Source of the DNA: Bacteroidota bacterium
GTDB taxonomy: Bacteria; Bacteroidota; Bacteroidia; UBA8524
DNA: 64,000 bases
Direction of reading: 5' to 3'
NCBI GenBank assembly: GCA_006226545.1
Contig: SBGR01000064.1
Coordinates: 1 to 64,000, forward strand
Made by a program: the position numbers and the translations under genes. Shown one piece after another: positions 50,690 through 60,000 of this stretch. Below the pieces are notes generated by a model that saw nothing but the letters and a program-made list of their open reading frames with translations, was not told the DNA's origin and ran no database searches. The number at the start of each line of letters is the position of its first letter. The first letter of the stretch is position 1.

Positions 50690-50875
50690 ATGTTATCTTG
50701 GCTTAAACCCAAATCAAAACTAGAGAAGCTTCAGCTTGAATACCGAAAATTGATGAAGTCTTTTCATACGTATTCCCAATCAGACCGAGCGAAAGCAGAT
50801 GAATTTTACAGCAAGGCTGAGGCTATCGCACAAGAAATAGAAAAGTTGAATCAAGCCGGATCAACATCAAATTGA
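50690..50875 (+). CDS. Lacal_2735-like small helical protein
   Basis: A 61-residue protein, MLSWLKPKSKLEKLQLEYRK onward, all charged amphipathic helix, that resembles the Lacal_2735 family of short Bacteroidota proteins (KLEKLQ, Y(R/K)KLMK, DEFYSKAEAIAQEIEKL). No function is known. It lies 33 bases after the sugar transferase and overlaps the 3' end of the convergent priA by 25 bases. Confidence 0.7.
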   Translation: MLSWLKPKSKLEKLQLEYRKLMKSFHTYSQSDRAKADEFYSKAEAIAQEIEKLNQAGSTSN

Positions 50876-53349
50876 ACCACAATTCCCTTATTGCTTTTAT
50901 TCTCTTGGAACTGTCGACTTCGTTCAGCTAACATGGATTTTATCTTTTGGTGGGATACTCCGTCTTTCTCCATTTTGACCAAAATACGGCGTACGAAATA
51001 GTTTCTCACCTTAGAAACATAGGGTGTTTCAGGACCTAATACCCGACTACCTAAATCTTGTTTTAACTGTCCGGCAAGCTGGTGTGCCGCATAATCCAAA
51101 CCCTCTATTTCCTTGGATTTAATTTGAATTTCAATCAGTTTATAAAATGGAGGATACTTGAACTTATCGCGGTCGGCTATTTCACCGGTATAAAACCTCA
51201 AATAATCGTGGTGTACCACATCTTGCAAAACCTGGTGCTCCGGCTTATAGGTCTGAATGATTACTTGTCCGCGTACATCCCGTCTACCGGATCTTCCCGC
51301 CACCTGAGTGAGCAATTGAAAAGCACGCTCAAACGACCTGAAATGAGGAAAGTTCAACAATTGGTCTGCTTGAATTACACCAACCACATGCAGGGCATGA
51401 AAGTCTAATCCCTTGCTCAACATTTGCGTTCCAACCATCACATCGATTTCGCCATCTTCAAAGGCATGCACCAGTCTGTGTTGCGCATGTTTACCGCGGG
51501 TACTGTCTTGGTCAAATCGCTCAATGACCCAATCCGGGTGAAGTAAGGCTAGTTCTTCTTCAATCTTTTCGGTACCAAAGCCACTCATTTCCAAATGTGT
51601 GCTGCCACAGGCTCCGCAAGATTGAACAGGTTTGCGGGTATAGCCGCAGTAGTTGCATCGTAAAAGATCGGAAGATTTATAATACGTTAAACTGATATCG
51701 CAGCTGATGCATTTCGGACTCCATCCACAACTGGTGCAGGTTATGATGGGCACATAACCTTTACGGTTCTGGAATAAAATGCTCTGTTTGCCTGCTTCTT
51801 TACCGGCTTCCAAGGCCTCCAGTAAGGTTTGAGAAAATGATTGCTTCAGCCGATTGTTCCGTTTGGCTTCTCCTAAATTTACTAATTCAATATAAGGTAG
51901 GCTAGAGTCTCCGTAGCGTTTGGTTAAGCTCACCAATCCAAATTTTCCCGATTTCGCATTGTAAAATGTTTCAATGGAAGGGGTGGCTGAACCCAGTAGA
52001 ACTTTGGCTTGAAACAAAGAAGCAAGGTAAATGGCAGCATCTCGCCCTTGGTAGCGAGGCGCTGGATCGTATTGCTTGAAGGAAGGATCATGTTCTTCGT
52101 CTACCACCACCAAGGATAAATTTCGGTAGGGCAAGAATATGCTGGAGCGAGCCCCAATGATAACGCAAGGTTGACCACTACTTACTTTTTGATACACTTC
52201 CACGCGCTCATGCTCGTTGAAGCGGGAGTGACTGGTATACACAGCTTCACCAAAGTAAGAGCGAAGTTTCGCTAGGAGCTGAACGGTTAAGGCAATTTCA
52301 GGTAAGAGATACAAAACCTGTTTGCCGGCTTCCAAGGCTTCTTGGATATAATGGAAGTAAATAAACGACTTACCACTGCCGGTGATCCCGTGAAGCAGTA
52401 CCACGTCTTTTTCTTCCCATGCCGAGTCTATTTGTTGAACTGCTTCCTGCTGACTGGCATCAAGAGAAAGGCTTTTATCAGCTTCTTCTCCTTGGTCTAG
52501 GCGGTCAATTCTAAAGTAAACTTCCTCAAGTATGTTTTTAGTAATCAACGCTTTGAGCGCGACAGGGCTTAATGATTCAGTTTTTTGAAGTTTGAGCCGG
52601 TCAACCCAGTTTTTCAAACCATCTTCAGCCAGAAGCTTCATAAGCACATCAACTTGTTTGGGCGCTTTTCTTTCTAGCTCATTTAAGAGTTCTCCCAGTT
52701 TTGCTTCATCCTGGTAGCTTGCGTGAATGCGGATATAGGCCTTTAGCTTGGGTTTATAGCGCTCTTTGATGTCTTCAGTGGTGAAGACTAGTCCTTTTTG
52801 ATAAAGGCTCTTAATGAGCGGGAAAACTTGTTTTAAGCCGCTAATGGATTGTACCTCATCAATACTCAGTTCTCCTTTTTGTTGCAGGTATTCCAGTACA
52901 AGCAGCTCCTGGTCGCTTAGTTTGGCCGACTGTACGTCGCCTTCTTCATTGCGAATGATGCGTGTTTCACTAGCAAGCTTAAGCCCGGAAGGTAGGGCTG
53001 CCGACATTACATCGCCTAAATTGCAGAGGTAGTAGGCAGCCATCCATTTCCAAAATTTGAGGTGATGTTCTTCTAGAATGGGTGTTTCATCGAGCAGGGA
53101 GTGCAGGTACCGTGCTTCATACTCGGCAGGTGGCTTTGGGCTTAGCGAAAGGAGCATTCCGGCGTAGAACTTTTTCTTACCGAAGGGAACAACTACGCGC
53201 ATGCCTGGGTTTACTAGTTCATTCCATTCGTATGGAACTCGGTAAGTAAAGGTTTTCGCTAGGGAAAAAGGAAGAATAACTTCGGCAAACAGGGTGTCTG
53301 AGCCTGATGGCACATCAATTTCCTGTTCTTCTTCCTCAAATAAATACAT
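50851..53349 (-). CDS. priA: Primosomal replication-restart helicase PriA
   Basis: An 832-residue DNA helicase that restarts stalled forks. It shows the N-terminal 3'-end-binding domain (FAEVILPFSLAKTFTYRVPYEW), Walker A GITGSGKS, VVVDEEHDPSF (DEEH), LLGSATPSIE, the zinc-binding Cys set (CTSCGWSPKCISCD and CNYCGYTRKPVQSCGACGS) and GTQMLSKGLDF. I start it at ATG 53349 rather than TTG 53385: a TTG/TAAATTTG promoter ends 5 bases before the ATG, and its -33 TTG is exactly the TTG at 53383-53385. The N-terminal 14 residues are acidic. Confidence 0.95.
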   Translation of the reverse strand: MYLFEEEEQEIDVPSGSDTLFAEVILPFSLAKTFTYRVPYEWNELVNPGMRVVVPFGKKKFYAGMLLSLSPKPPAEYEARYLHSLLDETPILEEHHLKFWKWMAAYYLCNLGDVMSAALPSGLKLASETRIIRNEEGDVQSAKLSDQELLVLEYLQQKGELSIDEVQSISGLKQVFPLIKSLYQKGLVFTTEDIKERYKPKLKAYIRIHASYQDEAKLGELLNELERKAPKQVDVLMKLLAEDGLKNWVDRLKLQKTESLSPVALKALITKNILEEVYFRIDRLDQGEEADKSLSLDASQQEAVQQIDSAWEEKDVVLLHGITGSGKSFIYFHYIQEALEAGKQVLYLLPEIALTVQLLAKLRSYFGEAVYTSHSRFNEHERVEVYQKVSSGQPCVIIGARSSIFLPYRNLSLVVVDEEHDPSFKQYDPAPRYQGRDAAIYLASLFQAKVLLGSATPSIETFYNAKSGKFGLVSLTKRYGDSSLPYIELVNLGEAKRNNRLKQSFSQTLLEALEAGKEAGKQSILFQNRKGYVPIITCTSCGWSPKCISCDISLTYYKSSDLLRCNYCGYTRKPVQSCGACGSTHLEMSGFGTEKIEEELALLHPDWVIERFDQDSTRGKHAQHRLVHAFEDGEIDVMVGTQMLSKGLDFHALHVVGVIQADQLLNFPHFRSFERAFQLLTQVAGRSGRRDVRGQVIIQTYKPEHQVLQDVVHHDYLRFYTGEIADRDKFKYPPFYKLIEIQIKSKEIEGLDYAAHQLAGQLKQDLGSRVLGPETPYVSKVRNYFVRRILVKMEKDGVSHQKIKSMLAERSRQFQENKSNKGIVVQFDVDPA

Positions 53350-53354
53350 GAGGT

Positions 53355-53385
53355 CAAATTTAAGTGGCAGCCTCGGGGCTTCCAA
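53355..53385 (-). promoter_or_regulatory. priA promoter: TTG - 20 bases - TAAATTTG
   Basis: Minus-strand TTG (53383-53385), a 20-base spacer and TAAATTTG (53355-53362) match the Bacteroidota promoter; the -7 box ends 5 bases before ATG 53349. Confidence 0.7.
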
Positions 53386-53427
53386 GTGTTTAGGACTTAG
53401 TCTGGAATTTTTTACTTGAATATTGAA

Positions 53428-53928
53428 TTAACTCTTGGCCTGTTTCTTAGGGTATTCAAAGAGTATGAGTTTGCCCTTGTCGGCTTCTACCTGTTTCCAG
53501 CTTTTTACATTAAAGTCAATGCGAACCAACCCGCAGGTAGGAAGATTGTCTATGGGTGTTCCGGTCAGCGTGTCGATTAAATGCGTAAACCCGGGGTTAT
53601 GTCCCACCAACATAATGGAATTGTGTTGATCTAGTTCTTCTTGAATCACGCGAATGAGCTCTAGCACATTAGCGCCATACAAACGCATGTCAATTTTGAT
53701 ACTTTTTTCGCTGTATCCGAGCAGTGGAGCGATGGTTTGAATGGTTTTAAAGGCTCGTTTTGCCGGGCTGCTGATAATGAAATCTGGTAGAACTTCTAAT
53801 TTCTGGAATCGCTTACCCATCACGGGTGCATCGTCTTTACCTCGCTTATTCAGTGGACGGTCAATATCGGAAAGTTTGGCGTCTTTCCAGCTTGATTTGG
53901 CGTGTCTGAGCAGGTATAAGGTTTTCAC
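53428..53928 (-). CDS. SixA-like histidine phosphatase
   Basis: A 166-residue protein with the histidine phosphatase motif LRHAKSSW (His8, the RHG-type nucleophile) and the second His in LVGHNPGFTHLI. SixA-like enzymes remove phosphate from His-containing phosphotransfer domains. The class is clear but no HPt partner is seen. It overlaps the upstream DUF423 gene by 4 bases and is followed by a 78-base gap before priA's promoter. Confidence 0.88.
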   Translation of the reverse strand: MKTLYLLRHAKSSWKDAKLSDIDRPLNKRGKDDAPVMGKRFQKLEVLPDFIISSPAKRAFKTIQTIAPLLGYSEKSIKIDMRLYGANVLELIRVIQEELDQHNSIMLVGHNPGFTHLIDTLTGTPIDNLPTCGLVRIDFNVKSWKQVEADKGKLILFEYPKKQAKS

Positions 53929-54347
53929 GACTCCTCCTTTTTACTGTAGTGCCCCTTTTTGTGTGAACTAAAGGCGAAAAACAACCAGCCAAGTATGAAT
54001 CCTACGCCACCAAGAGGTGTAATCATCCCTAACCAGGTAATGCGTTCGCCAAACAGCGTTTCGCTAATGGAGAGTAAATAAAGGGAACCCGAAAAGAGGG
54101 CAATACCCACCAAAAAGAGAATGCTGGTAACCTTCACGTGCTTTCGGTGCATCGATTTCGCTAAGGCGGCAAGCAAGAGAAGTGCTATACCGTGAATGAA
54201 ATGATAGAAATTAGCCGTTTTAAAAACCTCCATGTCTTCAGGAGCAAGGTGAGGTTTTAGTCCGTGGGCACCAAATGCGCCTAATCCAACAGCCAAAGCT
54301 AGAATCAGTGCGGAAATCTTGCGTAATTGTTCAGTTTGATGAGGCAT
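53925..54347 (-). CDS. DUF423 small membrane protein
   Basis: A 140-residue protein with four hydrophobic helices and the family signature GLGAFGAHGLK (about residues 21-31), then FKTANFYHFIHGIALLLLA and GSLYLLSISE. The YgdD/TMEM256 family has no known function. I start it at ATG 54347 (MPHQTEQLRK) because a perfect -7 box TATATTTG (54358-54365, minus) ends 10 bases upstream; a longer frame to 54434 would run across the nrdA terminator. Confidence 0.87.
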   Translation of the reverse strand: MPHQTEQLRKISALILALAVGLGAFGAHGLKPHLAPEDMEVFKTANFYHFIHGIALLLLAALAKSMHRKHVKVTSILFLVGIALFSGSLYLLSISETLFGERITWLGMITPLGGVGFILGWLFFAFSSHKKGHYSKKEES

Positions 54348-54357
54348 CTGAGTATAA

Positions 54358-54365
54358 CAAATATA
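54358..54365 (-). promoter_or_regulatory. -7 element TATATTTG for DUF423-sixA
   Basis: An exact TAnnTTTG match on the minus strand, ending 10 bases before ATG 54347. The -33 region has no clear TTG. Confidence 0.5.
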
Positions 54366-54392
54366 AGTTTTAACAGGTTTTGAAAAGCATAA

Positions 54393-54428
54393 AAAAATCC
54401 TGCCCCAGTTGAGCAGGGCAGGATTTTT
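54393..54428 (-). terminator. Terminator after nrdA
   Basis: AAAAATCCTGCCC (54393-54405) pairs with GGGCAGGATTTTT (54416-54428) around a 10-base loop, and a T-run follows on the minus strand. It ends nrdB-nrdA, 18 bases after the nrdA stop. Confidence 0.9.
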
Positions 54429-54445
54429 AAGCAAATCTGAAAAGT

Positions 54446-56854
54446 TTATGAACCACAGGCTTCACATGCATCTGGATTGTCTAGAGAGCAAGCCAACTGT
54501 GCTGCAGCTTCTGCTTCAGCGTATTTTCTAGCTTCTTCTGATTCAAATGCTGCATTTTCGGCAGTGGTAACATCCATTGGCTTCTTAAGTGCATCTTTTT
54601 GCACGGTAAACTGGATAGCGTCTGCGGCGGCTTTACTACGGAGGTAGTACATACCGGTTTTAAGACCCTTTTTCCAAGCGTAGAAGTGCATGGAGGTGAT
54701 TTTAGCGTAGTTCGGGTTCTCAATGAACAAGTTCAAAGATTGAGACTGATCGATGAATGCGCCGCGGTCTGCAGCCATGTCGATGATGGTTCTTTGAGAG
54801 ATTTCCCATACTGTTTTATAGAGGTCGCGGATATCCTGAGGAATACCTTCAATCTCTTGAATGGATCCTTTGTGGAAGATAATCTGCTGCTTCATTTCGT
54901 CGTTCCACAATCCACGCTCAACCAAGTCGTTCAAGAGGTGTTTGTTTACAATAACGAACTCACCTGAAAGTACGCGGCGGGTGTAGATATTGGAGGTATA
55001 AGGCTCAAAGCACTCGTTATTACCTAAGATTTGCGCTGTAGAAGCGGTTGGCATAGGAGCGAGGAGCAATGAGTTTCTAACGCCAATTTCTTGTACGTCT
55101 TTGCGGAGTGAATCCCAATCCCAGCGGCTGCTAGGGGTTACATTCCACATATCGAACTGGAAGATACCTTCAGAGATTGGTGAACCTGGGTAGGTTTCGT
55201 AAGGACCTACTTCTTTAGCGATATCGCGGGAAGCGCAAAGGGCTGCGTAGTAGATAGTTTCGAAGATCTCAGAGTTCATGCGAGCTGCATCAGCTGAGTC
55301 GTAAGGCATACGCATCATGATAAATGCATCAGCTAAGCCTTGAACGCCCAAACCGATTGGTCTGTGACGCATATTGGACTTACGTGCTTCTTCTACCGGA
55401 TAGTAGTTGCCGTCGATGATTTTATTCAAGTTAACGGTAGCGGTATAGGTTACATCGTAAAGTAATTTGAAATCAAATTCACCATCTTTCACAAATTTAG
55501 GAAGCGCGATAGAAGCCAAGTTACATACAGCTACCTCATCAGGAGCAGTATACTCGATGATTTCAGTACACAAGTTGGAAGAGCGGATGGTACCCAAATT
55601 CTTCTGGTTGCTCTTGCCGTTTGCTGCGTCTTTGTACAGCATGTAAGGTGTTCCTGTTTCGATTTGTGACTCTACGATCTGAGCCCACAATTCACGAGCT
55701 TTAATGGTTCTGCGCGCTCTACCGTCTTGCTCGTAGCTGGTGAAAAGTTCTTCGAATACTTCGCCGTGGCTGTCAGCCAAACCTGGAGCTTCGTTCGGGC
55801 AGAACAAAGGCCAGTCGCCATCTTCTTCAACACGTTTCATGAAGATATCCGGAATCCACATGGCGTAGAATAAATCACGTGCACGCATCTCTTCTTTACC
55901 GTGGTTCTTTTTCAAATCCAAGAATTCAAAGATATCGGAGTGCCATGGCTCGAGGTAGATAGCGAAGGAACCTTTACGTTTTCCACCACCTTGGTCTACG
56001 TAGCGAGCAGTATCGTTGAATACACGAAGCATTGGAACGATACCATTGGATTGACCGTTAGTACCACGGATATAAGAACCGGTAGCGCGGATATTGTGGA
56101 TAGACAAACCGATACCACCTGCAGTCTGTGAAATTTTAGCACATTGACGCAGGGTATCGTAGATGCCATCAATACTGTCGTTCTTCATGGTTAACAAGAA
56201 GCAGCTCGACATTTGAGGTTTTGGAGTACCTGCGTTAAAGAGGGTTGGAGTAGCATGGGTAAACCAGCCTTCCGACATCAAATTATAGGTTTCAATTGCG
56301 CTTTCGATATCGTTTTTGTGGATACCGATAGCCACACGCATGTACATGTGTTGCGGACGCTCAGCTACTTGTCCGTTTAAGCGGAGTAAATAGCTTCTTT
56401 CCAAGGTTTTGAAACCGAAATAGTCAAAGTTATAGTCGCGGTCGTAGATGATATTGCTATCCAAGAACTCTGCGTTTTGAAGAATTACTTCATACACATC
56501 GTCTGCAATCAAAGGCGCTTTTTCACCTGTTTTTGGGTTTACATAGTTGAAGAGCCTGTCCATGGTAACAGAAAATGATTTTTCTGTGTTTTTGTGCAGG
56601 TTACTTACAGCGATGCGGGATGCCAATTGAGCGTAATCCGGGTGGGCAGGAGTGAGCGATGCGGCTGTCTCAGCTGCTAGGTTATCCAGCTGGGTAGTGC
56701 TTACACCGTCAAAGATGCCTTCGATTACTTTTTTAGCAACACGAACCGGATCAACAAAGTTCTGATCCAATCCATAACTCAATTTATTTATACGGGCGGT
56801 GACTTTATCAAACATCACCGGCTCCTTGCGACCGTCTCTTTTAATTACATGCAT
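54446..56854 (-). CDS. nrdA: Ribonucleoside-diphosphate reductase alpha subunit, class Ia (eukaryote-like)
   Basis: An 802-residue large subunit that reduces ribonucleotides to deoxyribonucleotides. The ATP-cone starts [22 protein letters not shown]. Active-site motifs are [20 protein letters not shown] (Asn-x-Cys-x-Glu) and the Tyr pair; the C-terminal redox Cys are in DACEACGS. The sequence follows eukaryotic R1 closely (for example [38 protein letters not shown]). It is 54 bases downstream of nrdB, with which it forms an operon. Confidence 0.96.
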   Translation of the reverse strand: MHVIKRDGRKEPVMFDKVTARINKLSYGLDQNFVDPVRVAKKVIEGIFDGVSTTQLDNLAAETAASLTPAHPDYAQLASRIAVSNLHKNTEKSFSVTMDRLFNYVNPKTGEKAPLIADDVYEVILQNAEFLDSNIIYDRDYNFDYFGFKTLERSYLLRLNGQVAERPQHMYMRVAIGIHKNDIESAIETYNLMSEGWFTHATPTLFNAGTPKPQMSSCFLLTMKNDSIDGIYDTLRQCAKISQTAGGIGLSIHNIRATGSYIRGTNGQSNGIVPMLRVFNDTARYVDQGGGKRKGSFAIYLEPWHSDIFEFLDLKKNHGKEEMRARDLFYAMWIPDIFMKRVEEDGDWPLFCPNEAPGLADSHGEVFEELFTSYEQDGRARRTIKARELWAQIVESQIETGTPYMLYKDAANGKSNQKNLGTIRSSNLCTEIIEYTAPDEVAVCNLASIALPKFVKDGEFDFKLLYDVTYTATVNLNKIIDGNYYPVEEARKSNMRHRPIGLGVQGLADAFIMMRMPYDSADAARMNSEIFETIYYAALCASRDIAKEVGPYETYPGSPISEGIFQFDMWNVTPSSRWDWDSLRKDVQEIGVRNSLLLAPMPTASTAQILGNNECFEPYTSNIYTRRVLSGEFVIVNKHLLNDLVERGLWNDEMKQQIIFHKGSIQEIEGIPQDIRDLYKTVWEISQRTIIDMAADRGAFIDQSQSLNLFIENPNYAKITSMHFYAWKKGLKTGMYYLRSKAAADAIQFTVQKDALKKPMDVTTAENAAFESEEARKYAEAEAAAQLACSLDNPDACEACGS

Positions 56855-56908
56855 GATGGTTTTCTGTTTATATGTTTTTGTACTGGGGTAATAGGTTAAT
56901 TCTAGGGA

Positions 56909-57901
56909 TTAAAAGTCAGCGTCTAAGCTGAAGTTGTTGTTTTCAGGGTTCTTGTTCATTACCCCGGCTTTTTGGTAATCTCCAACACGTTTTTCAAAGA
57001 AGTTGGTTTTACCCTGAAGGCTAATCATCTCCATGAAAGGGAATGGGTTGGAACTATTGTATACTTTAGCACAGCCCAATTCGCCGAGGAGACGGTCTGC
57101 CACAAACTCGATATACTGGCTCATCAAGTCGGCATTCATTCCAATCAAACGCACTGGCAAGGCATCGGTAACAAACTCTTTTTCGATACGTACTGCATCT
57201 GTAATGATTTCAGTAACGCGTTCTTTTGGAAGCTTGTTTACGAGGTGTTTGGTATACAAGTGACACGCAAAATCGCAATGCAATCCTTCGTCGCGGCTAA
57301 TCAACTCATTGGAGAAGGTAAGGCCCGGCATAAGGCCTCTGTTTTTCAGCCAGAAGATGGAGCAGAAACTACCGGAGAAGAAGATGCCTTCCACCGCAGC
57401 GAAGGCAACAAGTCGTTCTGCAAAAGATGCATTTTCAATCCAGCGCAAAGCCCATTCTGCTTTCTTACTAACGCATTCCAATGAATCGATAGCGTGGAAG
57501 AGACCGTCTTTTTCAACCGGATCTTTGATATAGGTGTCAATCAACAATGAGTAAGTCTCACTGTGGATGTTTTCCATGGCAATCTGAAAACCGTAAAAGA
57601 ATTTCGCTTCTGGATACTGAACTTCGGCTACAAAGTTTTCTGCGAGGTTTTCGTTTACAATACCGTCACTTGCTGCAAAAAAGGCAAGAACGTGTTTAAT
57701 GAAGTGACGCTCATCGTCATTCAGTTTGTTCTTCCAATGATCCAGGTCAGTTTGCAAATCAAGTTCTTCGGCCGTCCAAAAACTAGCCTCAGCCTTCTTG
57801 TAAAAATCCCAAATGTCTGAATGCTTAATAGGAAAGATCACAAAGCGGTCTTTGTTCTCTTTTAAAATTGGTTCGTTAGTCATGGTAGCCGTTTCATTCA
57901 T
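56909..57901 (-). CDS. nrdB: Ribonucleoside-diphosphate reductase beta subunit, class Ia (eukaryote-like)
   Basis: A 330-residue small subunit carrying the diiron-tyrosyl cofactor. Ligands are present: Asp48 (WTAEELDL), Glu110 and His113 ([10 protein letters not shown]), Glu171 (AAVEGIFF), Glu205 and His208 (RDEGLHCDF). Tyr117 is the radical Tyr, four residues after His113. The first ligand being Asp and the [18 protein letters not shown] segment resemble mammalian R2. The C-terminal tail ends FSLDADF, the part that docks on NrdA. Upstream is a 544-base gap with no recognisable NrdR box. Confidence 0.96.
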   Translation of the reverse strand: MNETATMTNEPILKENKDRFVIFPIKHSDIWDFYKKAEASFWTAEELDLQTDLDHWKNKLNDDERHFIKHVLAFFAASDGIVNENLAENFVAEVQYPEAKFFYGFQIAMENIHSETYSLLIDTYIKDPVEKDGLFHAIDSLECVSKKAEWALRWIENASFAERLVAFAAVEGIFFSGSFCSIFWLKNRGLMPGLTFSNELISRDEGLHCDFACHLYTKHLVNKLPKERVTEIITDAVRIEKEFVTDALPVRLIGMNADLMSQYIEFVADRLLGELGCAKVYNSSNPFPFMEMISLQGKTNFFEKRVGDYQKAGVMNKNPENNNFSLDADF

Positions 57902-58397
57902 GGTGTATCCCGTTTTAAATTATGCGTAATCTTCTTTTGTGGATCGATGTATTTGGGTCAAATCGGTAACAACAAATTTTCCCTTTTCTTCCGACAGAAT
58001 TCAACGTGTAGTTGTTCACATTTGTTGATACATACTATAGGTTTCTAACTTTTCAACACGGCCTAGTCAGCACTATCAAGAGGCCTTTACCGCTGGGCTC
58101 AAATTATCTACATTGGGTGTTGGATAATAATTTCTTAATCTTCCAGAAAAATCTTAAGTACAACTTAAACCCCAGTAATAACAGGGTTTTCGACACTATT
58201 AATGACTGTGCCGTTTTTAGTTCAATTGAAATGTAGGGAGAAGGCGTCGATTTGATTGAAAATGCTTGATTCTGACCTATATTCAGACTGACTTTCTAGT
58301 CATACAATCTTGGCTAAATACCGTAAAAACTGAGCATGATGCGGACACTACCCAGATTCGAATTTTCAATCTGAAAAAATTGTAGAAATACACAAAA
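57902..58397. other. Gene-free region upstream of nrdB
   Basis: About 500 bases without a convincing gene. It is AT-rich. An in-frame TTG opens a 74-codon frame (58012-58236) on the plus strand, but the product has no domain or codon logic and is not called. A weak hairpin (AAACCC...GGGTTT, 58166-58188) is visible. The segment probably carries the nrdBA promoter, though no perfect TAnnTTTG is seen near its start. Confidence 0.5.
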
Positions 58398-58426
58398 AAA
58401 GTCGCTCCCGTGAGGAGAGCGACTTT
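58398..58426 (-). terminator. Terminator of the TlpA-like gene
   Basis: AAAGTCGCTC (58398-58407) pairs with GAGCGACTTT (58417-58426) around CCGTGAGGA. On the minus strand the stem is followed by TTTT, about 20 bases after the stop at 58446. Confidence 0.8.
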
Positions 58427-58445
58427 CAAAATGTGTTGGTAACGA

Positions 58446-59915
58446 TTATGGCGTATGGTGATCGTCTTTATCGTTTGGGTCTGCCGGTTTAGCCGGAAGC
58501 TTCAATTCGTTTCTGAGGATATCATCCAATTGAGCTCCACCCATTTTCTTGGCTACAATCTTTTTGTTTTCATCCAAGAGGTAAATGATAGGGGTGCTGT
58601 TGATATCGTAGATATAGCGGAAGTTGGTCAAATGGTAAGGATCAATCACGTTAATCCAATCCAACTTATTGTCGTTGATAAACTTCTTCCATTTCTCAAT
58701 ATCGCCTTCCACGTTAACAGCGTATACTTCAACACCGTACTGCTTTAACTCATCGTAAGTCTTTTTGATTTTAGGTAATTCCTTCCGGCAGTGACTGCAA
58801 TCCGGATCCCAGAATACTAAGACGGTATACTTCGCTTTTACCTTGTGTAATTCTCTCGCGGTATTGGAGGTATCACGCATTACTAAGTTAGGGGTAACCT
58901 TTCCACACAAGAGTTTGCTCAATACTTTTTCGCGGTCTTTGATACGCGACATGCTCGTGGAATCAACCCAGTATGCTTCAGGCCAGTTATAATATGTCTT
59001 CCACATGTAAACCGGAACAGCATCCATACACATGTATTGGCTGCGTTCGTAATCCATGGTTACCCACCAAACCACATAATGGAACATCTCTGGAAGATGG
59101 CGCACTTTCGCTATTAATACATCCGCTGTTGCAGTAATACTATCCGGAATCTGAAGCGTTAGGTCTTTGATGTATCGCTCCACTTTCTTGTAAAAAATAG
59201 GGGTGCGTAAAAGGCAATCTTCGGTAAAGTCGACATTATCCCAGAAATGGGTTTTATAGTAACGGAATGCAAAAAGTGAATCGGTGGTTCCGTCAGGGTT
59301 TTTAGGTGCTTCTGGTACATCAACATCTTTGATCATACGAAAAACACGGGTGGTAAGAGAAGTAGGGTATTTCTCCATGAAATCGAGACGGTAATCGTTG
59401 ATTTCAGTTTGGAGTTTTTCAATAATACCGCGGTAAATGGCAACAGAATCAGGATTGGTTTTACCCACTCTTTTTAAGCCTTCTTGAGCATGGTAAATAT
59501 TCATTCCACGCTCTCCAATGAACTTCTGGTACTCGTAGAAATGTTTGTTTTCTTCAGAACCGGTAACTTTCATGAAATCCGTTGCATTCACGCTATCGGT
59601 TTCCATGGAGAAGTACTGTTCTTGGGTATTGACCATAAACTCGAAGAGTTTGGTGTTTTTTTCTTCGTTCACCGCGCTGTAGATACCGCAGGGTAGTGGT
59701 TCAGTTTGAGAAGAGAATACAAAAAAGCCTTTCTTGTCTTTGGTTACAGCCGAATCTTTCACCATTTCTTTGTCGGCATAGTAGTTCACCAAATACATTT
59801 TAGAACCGCTGTATCCCTTTATTTTAATCTTAATTTCAAAACCGGTCTTCATTTGCTGCGCCTGCACCGACAGGGCAGAGACCATGAATAATACAATTGG
59901 TAAAATCCTCTTCAT
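58446..59915 (-). CDS. TlpA-like thioredoxin-domain protein with DUF4369/DUF5106-like N-terminus
   Basis: A 489-residue secreted protein: signal peptide (MKRILPIVLFMVSALSVQAQ), a DUF4369-like beta domain (about 25-120), a helical DUF5106-like middle, and a C-terminal thioredoxin-like domain (about 355-475) with VLVFWDPDCSHCRKELP (Cys-Ser-His-Cys) and STPIIYLLDENKK with the cis-Pro. It probably reduces disulfides in the periplasm. The acidic/His tail is DPNDKDDHHTP. I start it at ATG 59915 because a TTG/TATTTTTG promoter (59922-59952) ends 6 bases before it. Confidence 0.85.
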   Translation of the reverse strand: MKRILPIVLFMVSALSVQAQQMKTGFEIKIKIKGYSGSKMYLVNYYADKEMVKDSAVTKDKKGFFVFSSQTEPLPCGIYSAVNEEKNTKLFEFMVNTQEQYFSMETDSVNATDFMKVTGSEENKHFYEYQKFIGERGMNIYHAQEGLKRVGKTNPDSVAIYRGIIEKLQTEINDYRLDFMEKYPTSLTTRVFRMIKDVDVPEAPKNPDGTTDSLFAFRYYKTHFWDNVDFTEDCLLRTPIFYKKVERYIKDLTLQIPDSITATADVLIAKVRHLPEMFHYVVWWVTMDYERSQYMCMDAVPVYMWKTYYNWPEAYWVDSTSMSRIKDREKVLSKLLCGKVTPNLVMRDTSNTARELHKVKAKYTVLVFWDPDCSHCRKELPKIKKTYDELKQYGVEVYAVNVEGDIEKWKKFINDNKLDWINVIDPYHLTNFRYIYDINSTPIIYLLDENKKIVAKKMGGAQLDDILRNELKLPAKPADPNDKDDHHTP

Positions 59916-59921
59916 AAGCGT

Positions 59922-59952
59922 CAAAAATAGGGTTATTGCCCATTCAGCTCAA
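59922..59952 (-). promoter_or_regulatory. Promoter of the TlpA-like gene: TTG - 20 bases - TATTTTTG
   Basis: Minus-strand TTG (59950-59952), a 20-base spacer and TATTTTTG (59922-59929) match the Bacteroidota promoter; the -7 box ends 6 bases before ATG 59915. Confidence 0.7.
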
Positions 59953-60000
59953 GAATTAAGCCATCTTAAAACCATTTTTTCGATGCAATGTTTAGTCTGC

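Noticed and set aside
53350-53385. TTG-initiated longer priA
   Set aside because: The TTG is the -33 element of the priA promoter, and the -7 box ends just before ATG 53349.
54348-54434. N-terminal extension of DUF423
   Set aside because: It would run through the nrdA terminator and the DUF423 -7 box.
56972-57484. 170-codon plus-strand frame inside nrdB
   Set aside because: Antisense shadow of a highly conserved gene; no independent evidence.
58012-58236. 74-codon plus-strand frame upstream of nrdB
   Set aside because: It begins at TTG, has no domain, promoter or codon pattern typical of a gene, and its product has no fold clue.
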